NCBI RefSeq assembly: GCF_047470865.1
Contig: NZ_JAZDRH010000038.1
Span: 1-17,774 of the forward strand
Reading direction: 5' to 3'
Source of the DNA: JAZDRH01 sp047470865
GTDB lineage: Bacteria; Pseudomonadota; Gammaproteobacteria; Pseudomonadales; Pseudomonadaceae
DNA length: 17,774 nucleotides
The translations under genes and the position numbers were made by a program. Each line of letters begins with the position of its first letter. The stretch's first letter is position 1. The notes under the pieces are model-generated. The model searched no databases, was not told the origin of the DNA, and worked only from the letters and a program-made list of their open reading frames with translations. Below, piece after piece: positions 13,385 through 17,774 of the stretch.

Positions 13385-14272
13385 ATGCATGTTTTGCTCT
13401 GTGGCGCTACTGGTCAAATAGGCCAATCTATTCTTCAACTTTGTCCACAAGACTGGCAACTTACCTGTACCCACTCCTCAACGTTAGATATTAGCCAGCC
13501 TAATTGTGTTGAGCAGATTAGTGAGCAGATTAAACCCAAGCTAATCATCAATGCGGCTGCATATACAGCAGTTGATCGAGCAGAACTAGATACAACACGC
13601 GCGTACCAGGTTAATCAGCTTGGCTGTCGTCACCTTGCCTGGGCGGCACAAAAACTAGACTGCCCTATTTTTCATCTATCTACTGATTATGTGTTTTCTG
13701 GGGAACAAACAGCCGCCTATGTAGAGACAGATATTCCCCAGCCCATTAATGTGTATGGCGCGAGTAAACTAGCCGGCGAGCAGGAAATTTTAAACATTGC
13801 AACTAAGGCCTTAATCCTACGTACAAGCTGGGTATTTAGTGAGTATGGCTCAAACTTTGTAAAAACCATGTTACGCCTTGCCCAAGAACATGAACTGAGC
13901 ATTATTAATGATCAATACGGGGCCCCTACTTCAGCATTAGGTATTGCCCAACTACTCTGGAAACTGGCGATAAACTACAAAGAACAGCAGCAACTTGAAT
14001 GGGGGATTTACCATTATTCAGGAGCGCCTTACTGCTCATGGTATGATTTTGCTAAGGTTATTTTCCAGCAGGCATTGGCCATTGGACTGGTTACACAACA
14101 ACCTCAACTTAAAGCAATATCTAGCAGCCAATATCCAAGCTCTGCTCGGCGTCCTAGCTCATCATCACTAAATATGGATAAACTTTTTTCTCTTTATAAC
14201 GTTGCAGCTGATAACTGGGAAGAGCAATTAGTTTCAGTACTGGTAAAGCTTTCAGCTGAAAATAAAACCTAA
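13385..14272 (+). CDS. rmlD: dTDP-4-dehydrorhamnose reductase
   Basis: A 295-residue extended short-chain reductase, usual length, that reduces dTDP-4-keto-L-rhamnose to dTDP-L-rhamnose with NAD(P)H, the last step of the pathway. The nucleotide-binding motif CGATGQIGQ (residues 6-14), NAAAYTAVDRAE (~56-67), the substrate Ser/Thr in HLSTDYVFSG (~97-106), and the catalytic pair Y124 and K128 in NVYGASKLAGE are all intact, as are LILRTSWVF and NDQYGAPTSA. It is followed at 38 nt by the kinase-like gene on the same strand. Separation from rmlC by the mig-14-dnpA pair is unusual. Confidence 0.96.
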   Translation: MHVLLCGATGQIGQSILQLCPQDWQLTCTHSSTLDISQPNCVEQISEQIKPKLIINAAAYTAVDRAELDTTRAYQVNQLGCRHLAWAAQKLDCPIFHLSTDYVFSGEQTAAYVETDIPQPINVYGASKLAGEQEILNIATKALILRTSWVFSEYGSNFVKTMLRLAQEHELSIINDQYGAPTSALGIAQLLWKLAINYKEQQQLEWGIYHYSGAPYCSWYDFAKVIFQQALAIGLVTQQPQLKAISSSQYPSSARRPSSSSLNMDKLFSLYNVAADNWEEQLVSVLVKLSAENKT

Positions 14273-14310
14273 CTTTAGTAAACTGCAAAATTACAGACAC
14301 AGAGGTAAGT

Positions 14311-14934
14311 ATGAAGGTATTGCCCCTTGCGTATTTTTTACAGTTAAAGAAAGATGCAAAAATTCTTGAGCAAGATACTTGTGGTGAAAAGGTATTACTT
14401 TTAACTGACGGTAGCATAATTAAGCTTTTTCGCCGCAAGCGAGCCTTCACTTCTGCTGCTTTTTGGCCGTATGCTGAGCGTTTTGCAAAAAATGCAAAAC
14501 GCCTAGATAACTTAGACGTACCTGTGCCTAAAATTCTAAATGTATTCCATATTGCAGAAATTGAGCGTGATATTGTGCATTATCAGCCCTTACCTGGGCG
14601 CACTCTTCGTCAACTGCAAACAGACAAAATAACAGTGCCAAACAACCTTTTTGAGCAACTCGCCAGCTTTATTGCCAAGCTGCATCAACAAGGCGTGTTA
14701 TTTCGTTCAATACATCTTGGCAATATTGTATTAACGCCTGATAACCAACTTGGCTTAATTGACTTTGCCGACCTCAAAAAACAAATATTTCCGTTGCTAA
14801 CATCACAGCGAACGCGCAACTTTAAACATATGCTGCGCTATGCAGAAGATCACACATGGCTTGCCAGCAAAGTCTTTGGTGATTTTGAAAAAAGCTATAA
14901 AGACATTACTGGCTATAGAAAAAAGATTCTTTAA
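14311..14934 (+). CDS. LPS-kinase-like protein (PA4998 type), possibly inactive
   Basis: A 207-residue cytoplasmic protein with a protein-kinase-like fold of the lipopolysaccharide/toluene-tolerance type. The N-lobe has GSIIKLFRRKRAF with K38 as candidate ATP lysine; VHYQPLPGRTLRQL resembles the hinge. The loop FRSIHLGNIVLTP aligns with the usual HGDLHPGNIL of small-molecule kinases: N138 and H135 are kept, but the catalytic Asp position is Ser (S133). LIDFADL supplies the metal Asp (D151). It looks like the P. aeruginosa PA4998 product, encoded in the LPS-core cluster near waaL. It may phosphorylate core sugars or may be a pseudokinase. The start has AGAGGT about 6 nt upstream. Its stop overlaps the stop of the convergent KAS III gene. 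Confidence 0.75.
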   Translation: MKVLPLAYFLQLKKDAKILEQDTCGEKVLLLTDGSIIKLFRRKRAFTSAAFWPYAERFAKNAKRLDNLDVPVPKILNVFHIAEIERDIVHYQPLPGRTLRQLQTDKITVPNNLFEQLASFIAKLHQQGVLFRSIHLGNIVLTPDNQLGLIDFADLKKQIFPLLTSQRTRNFKHMLRYAEDHTWLASKVFGDFEKSYKDITGYRKKIL

Positions 14935-15857
14935 GTGCGGAATAAAATAGCAGAAGCCCAAGATAAGCCAACACCAAAACCACTCATCACTAAATTGCTC
15001 CAGTTACTTGTGAAGGCATAATGTTCTAGTAACAAAGGAATAGACGAAGAAACCGTATTGCCAACGCCCATCATATCCTTAATAACTTTGCTTTCGTCTA
15101 CACCCAAACGCTTGGTAATGGCATCAACGATAGCTGCACTGCCTTGGTGTAACAGAAAACTATCTACTTGCTCTAATTGCATCTGCTCTTTTTCAAGTAC
15201 GCCTTGAATATGAGGCACAATTTTCTGGCTTGCAAAGTTAAATACTTGACGGCCATTCATATGAAAATGCCCGCCTTTAGTTACCAAGTATTCGGCACCT
15301 GAGCCGTCAGTGCCAAAGTCGCAAGCCCCTAAACGCCACTCTGGATCTTCACCCAACCAAGTAACGGTGGCAGCATCACCAAATAACATACTGGTAACAC
15401 GGTCTTCCATATTGATAATTTTCGAATAAGGATCAGCTGTAATCAGTAACGCGTTTTTCATACCTGTCGCCTGCATAAAGCCTTGCGCAGCGTACAATCC
15501 ATACACATAGCCTGAACAGCCTAGACCAATATCAAAGGCCGCAATTGTTTTTGCTAGTCCAAGCTTATCCTGCACAATAGCCGCGGTATGTGGCAAGCCT
15601 TCGCCATCACCATTTTGGGTTACGACAATTACGGCTTGCACTTTTTCTAGGTCAAACTCAGGGGTTTTGTGTATCAAGTTCTGTACAGCTTTTACAGCTA
15701 AGTCAGAGCTTTCTTCATCAGCCGCTTTAATAGCCAAGGTTTCTGTTCCCAGCTTTACACGTACAAACTCCGCATCACGATCAAACTTTTCCGCCTGAGC
15801 TACGTTATCAATACGTTCATGGGGAACGTAGCTTGCAATTTTTTTTATACCGATCAT
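14931..15857 (-). CDS. 3-oxoacyl-ACP synthase III family enzyme (FabH-like)
   Basis: A 308-residue thiolase-fold condensing enzyme. The KAS III triad is complete: C114 in FDIGLGCSGYVYGL, H237 in LLHQGSAAIVDAI and N267 in GVGNTVSSSIPLLL. DRVTSMLFGDAATVTWL and the C-terminal MSGFGVGLSWASAIL are typical. It may start fatty acids from acetyl-CoA, or make a short 3-oxoacyl chain for acylating an O-antigen or flagellin sugar; its place among LPS genes favours a specialised role, but this is inference. No acyl carrier protein or acyltransferase gene is adjacent. The ATG has GAGG 8 nt upstream. Two palindromes, one a terminator, separate it from the upstream polysaccharide gene, so it probably has its own promoter. 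Confidence 0.88.
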   Translation of the reverse strand: MIGIKKIASYVPHERIDNVAQAEKFDRDAEFVRVKLGTETLAIKAADEESSDLAVKAVQNLIHKTPEFDLEKVQAVIVVTQNGDGEGLPHTAAIVQDKLGLAKTIAAFDIGLGCSGYVYGLYAAQGFMQATGMKNALLITADPYSKIINMEDRVTSMLFGDAATVTWLGEDPEWRLGACDFGTDGSGAEYLVTKGGHFHMNGRQVFNFASQKIVPHIQGVLEKEQMQLEQVDSFLLHQGSAAIVDAITKRLGVDESKVIKDMMGVGNTVSSSIPLLLEHYAFTSNWSNLVMSGFGVGLSWASAILFRT

Positions 15858-15889
15858 TCTGGCTGCCTCGAAACTACAAAACCTAAAAA

Positions 15890-15903
15890 CGACTATATAG
15901 TCG
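15890..15903. promoter_or_regulatory. 14-bp palindrome in front of the KAS III gene
   Basis: CGACTATATAGTCG is a perfect palindrome 32 nt before the KAS III start codon. It contains TATAGT on the - strand, a possible -10, so a regulator bound here would cover the promoter. On the - strand it is also followed by TTTTT, so it could equally be a second, short terminator after the one next to it. Confidence 0.4.
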
Positions 15904-15931
15904 CAAAAAAATAAAACCTCCCTTAAGGGAG
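15904..15931 (-). terminator. Intrinsic terminator after the WaaL/Wzy-type gene
   Basis: On the - strand the palindrome CTCCCTTAAGGGAG (15931-15918) forms a 5-bp stem with a TTAA loop and is followed by GTTTTATTTTTTT. It lies 53 nt after the stop codon of the O-antigen ligase/polymerase gene and closes that polysaccharide operon. Confidence 0.75.
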
Positions 15932-15983
15932 TAACGTACCACCTAAGACGCCAGCATTATAAAAAAGGACACACACCTCTGGA

Positions 15984-17156
15984 TCAAGAGAGAAGCTTTG
16001 CCTTTGCTAACTTGTACTGCTCAAAGATAGGTCGTTGAAGGCCGACCATACACATTAGAATAGGAAGCCAGAAATAAACCCATAACTCACTATTACCTGC
16101 AAATAGAGTCTCGCTTTCCGTCAAAATGGTTGGAAGTGCATAAAATACTAACAATCCCCACTGAGGCTTATACTTAAAGATCATATAGATCAGCGGGGTA
16201 AAGAATAGTAAGAATAAGATAGCACCTATAATTCCAGTGTTGTGCAGTATTGATAAATAAATATTATGCGGATGCGCAAACTGTCCAAGAATATTTTTCA
16301 TGGGCGCACAACCCACAAAGTAGTTACAGTTATTGATATAATCAAACCAAACTTCTTTCCAAATAACAGTTCTATGACTAGCTCCTCGATTAGCGACCAA
16401 GTCGCCTATCTCTGTAAAATACAAGGCTGCGCAGACTATTAAAAATATTACAAAGAAATATAAATAGGTTTTTTTGTATATTGCAAATCCTATAAAATAC
16501 GCAAGTACACCTAGCAATGCCGTTCTCGACTGGAAAATAACACCCAGAAAAGCAACATAAGCAAAAAATATAAAAACAGCTAAAAAGACAAGAATGCTTT
16601 TATTTTTATCTATTTTATTAAGAAAATACTGATCAAAAAACATTAAAAATATAAAACAGAGTAGCATCGAGAAAAAACCAGGGTGATAGTATTCCCCAAG
16701 CCAATTAGCATAGCGAATAAATTTTCCCGTCTCCCCCCATATTAAAAACCAGTCAAAAATAATATAAACAGATATACAAAAAGCTAATAAAAAGGATGCT
16801 AGATAAACAGACTTAAAAAATTTATTTTTGCTAAACACAAAGCATCCAACAAGAAAAAGGCATAAATATATAGGTATCTTATAACCGCTTAGCTCCCACT
16901 CCATTAGTGACAAGGCCAACATGGGCAATAAAAACAACAACAAACTAAAAACAACTTCTTTATCTTCTCTATAAAATAGAAATAAAGTTAATAGGCCGAG
17001 AAAGCCAATACCAACATAGAAAAAATTATTTATAGTTTTATTTGTTAAGTCTAAAAAGTAACCATTAACAAATATAAATAAAGAGATCCATAAAAAGGCA
17101 CACAAAATCTGCAATACTATTTTTTTATCAAGCCTACTATGTTGTTTTAAAAGCAC
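15984..17156 (-). CDS. O-antigen ligase or polymerase (WaaL/Wzy_C family)
   Basis: A ~390-residue polytopic inner-membrane protein with about ten to twelve hydrophobic helices. The large periplasmic loop region carries SRTALLG with a conserved Arg, NRGASHRTVIWKEVW, and HPHNIYLSILHNTGIIGA with the His seen in WaaL ligases. WaaL joins O-antigen to lipid A-core; Wzy polymerises O-units; they share this domain and cannot be told apart here, though size and the nearby LPS-core genes favour WaaL. The GTG at 17156 is preferred as start because GGGGAAG precedes it by 7-9 nt; a TTG at 17198 would overlap the upstream gene by 62 nt. With the GTG the overlap is 20 nt. The gene is strongly AT-rich compared with the rest of the window. 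Confidence 0.8.
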   Translation of the reverse strand: MLLKQHSRLDKKIVLQILCAFLWISLFIFVNGYFLDLTNKTINNFFYVGIGFLGLLTLFLFYREDKEVVFSLLLFLLPMLALSLMEWELSGYKIPIYLCLFLVGCFVFSKNKFFKSVYLASFLLAFCISVYIIFDWFLIWGETGKFIRYANWLGEYYHPGFFSMLLCFIFLMFFDQYFLNKIDKNKSILVFLAVFIFFAYVAFLGVIFQSRTALLGVLAYFIGFAIYKKTYLYFFVIFLIVCAALYFTEIGDLVANRGASHRTVIWKEVWFDYINNCNYFVGCAPMKNILGQFAHPHNIYLSILHNTGIIGAILFLLFFTPLIYMIFKYKPQWGLLVFYALPTILTESETLFAGNSELWVYFWLPILMCMVGLQRPIFEQYKLAKAKLLS

Positions 17157-17774
17157 TACTAATCTTCCCCAAAAAATGGTTAGTCTGTGAGAGCACAACT
17201 TTATCTCTAAGCTGTTCAGACTGCAATTTTAGCATAATTTCCTGATACCATTTATCATAATCTCCATGATCTGCATATAAACCTGTATCGCCTAACTGCT
17301 CTATAAAGGCTGGCAAGGGCGTAGTTGCTACGGCTATATTGGCTTGAATAGCTTCCTTGATAATTAATCCAAGTCCTTCTGAATATGAAAAACTAACCAG
17401 TAAATCAAATTGTTTTAGATAACTATCTACGTTATCAACAAAGCCCTTTAAAAAAAGATGTTCAGAAAGGTTTTTTTCAATAATTTTATTTTCAATTTCA
17501 TTTTTTAACTCACCATCACCAAAAATATACCAAACAAAGTCAAAATTCTTTTCTTTTAAATACTCTGCAAATTCAATAATATCCAAAACACCTTTTGATT
17601 TTACCAACCGACCAACACTAGCAATCTTAAACTTATTTGTATATTTTTCTTCCAAGAAAAGTTTTTCAGCATGAGCTAAAGCATCTGAGGTTAGATTCTG
17701 GGTTGTAATTAGGTTACGTATAGACTTAACAGGTAATTTAATTTTATTTGATATGCTATTTGCAAGATAATCAG
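17137..17774 (-). CDS. Glycosyltransferase, GT4-like, 5' part beyond the window
   Basis: The C-terminal ~212 residues of a GT-B glycosyltransferase. The frame stays open from 17137 to the right edge, including upstream of 17655 (…LPVKSIRNLITTQNL…, the end of the N-terminal domain and linker), so the start lies outside. The donor-binding half shows KIASVGRLVKSKGVLDIIEF, WYIFGDGELKNEIE, LFLKGFVDNVDSYLKQFDLLVSFSYSEGLGLIIKEAIQANIAVATT, with the E-x7-E motif (EGLGLIIKE) of GT4 enzymes. It should add a sugar from a nucleotide donor to a growing LPS core or O-unit on the cytoplasmic side; which sugar cannot be told. It overlaps the WaaL/Wzy-type gene by 20 nt, so the two are coupled. AT-rich like its neighbour. 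Confidence 0.85.
   Translation of the reverse strand, partial: DYLANSISNKIKLPVKSIRNLITTQNLTSDALAHAEKLFLEEKYTNKFKIASVGRLVKSKGVLDIIEFAEYLKEKNFDFVWYIFGDGELKNEIENKIIEKNLSEHLFLKGFVDNVDSYLKQFDLLVSFSYSEGLGLIIKEAIQANIAVATTPLPAFIEQLGDTGLYADHGDYDKWYQEIMLKLQSEQLRDKVVLSQTNHFLGKISSAFKTT

Noticed and set aside
17157..17198. TTG start 14 codons upstream for the WaaL/Wzy-type protein
   Set aside because: No ribosome binding site and a 62-nt overlap with the glycosyltransferase gene; the GTG at 17156 has GGGGAAG in front.

Overview
The window reads as a chromosomal segment of a low-GC member of the Pseudomonadaceae. Dxs, RluE, the flavodoxin, FolE with its two small followers, DnpA and Mig-14 all look like Pseudomonas proteins as I remember them, and several neighbour pairs are familiar from Pseudomonas genomes (flavodoxin-rluE, folE-DUF1244-hopJ, mig-14-dnpA). 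The DNA is clearly more AT-rich than typical Pseudomonas, so a lineage such as Thiopseudomonas or Denitrificimonas would fit. This placement is inference; no database was searched.

Layout. Bases 1-582 hold an AT-rich leader and a short CRISPR array (7 repeats, 6 spacers, read on the + strand). No cas gene lies in the window. Bases 583-1144 contain no convincing gene: there are possible decayed repeat copies, a strong intrinsic terminator at 809-841, and the control region of an Lrp/AsnC-type regulator (1145-1627). Then come a small DUF2788-like membrane protein, a single-domain globin, and, convergent with it, a flavodoxin-rluE pair. A four-gene + strand set follows: folE, a DUF1244 protein, a HopJ-family protein and a small LRV-like repeat protein.

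Bases 5538-9565 (- strand) hold a BtuB-type TonB-dependent receptor controlled by a well-formed cobalamin riboswitch, with dxs upstream. In the riboswitch I can trace a kissing loop, an alternative pairing and a hairpin that covers the ribosome binding site. Divergent from dxs is a CbiM-like membrane protein, followed closely by rmlC.

Bases 10429-17774 are a cell-surface polysaccharide region: rmlC and rmlD (dTDP-rhamnose synthesis) flank a divergently oriented mig-14-dnpA pair. A kinase-fold protein that has lost its catalytic Asp follows, then a stand-alone KAS III (FabH-like) enzyme, a WaaL/Wzy-type O-antigen ligase or polymerase, and a family-4-like glycosyltransferase cut by the right edge. 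The last two genes are markedly AT-rich, as O-antigen genes often are. Together these genes would supply rhamnose and assemble, ligate and modify lipopolysaccharide.

The most notable points are the CRISPR repeat architecture (a CCCC/GGGG stem followed by an 8-nt ATTAAGAC tag, subtype undecided), possible eroded repeats beyond it, the traceable B12 switch, the pseudokinase-like LPS gene, and the KAS III gene placed behind two palindromes. I did not find a clearly new system.
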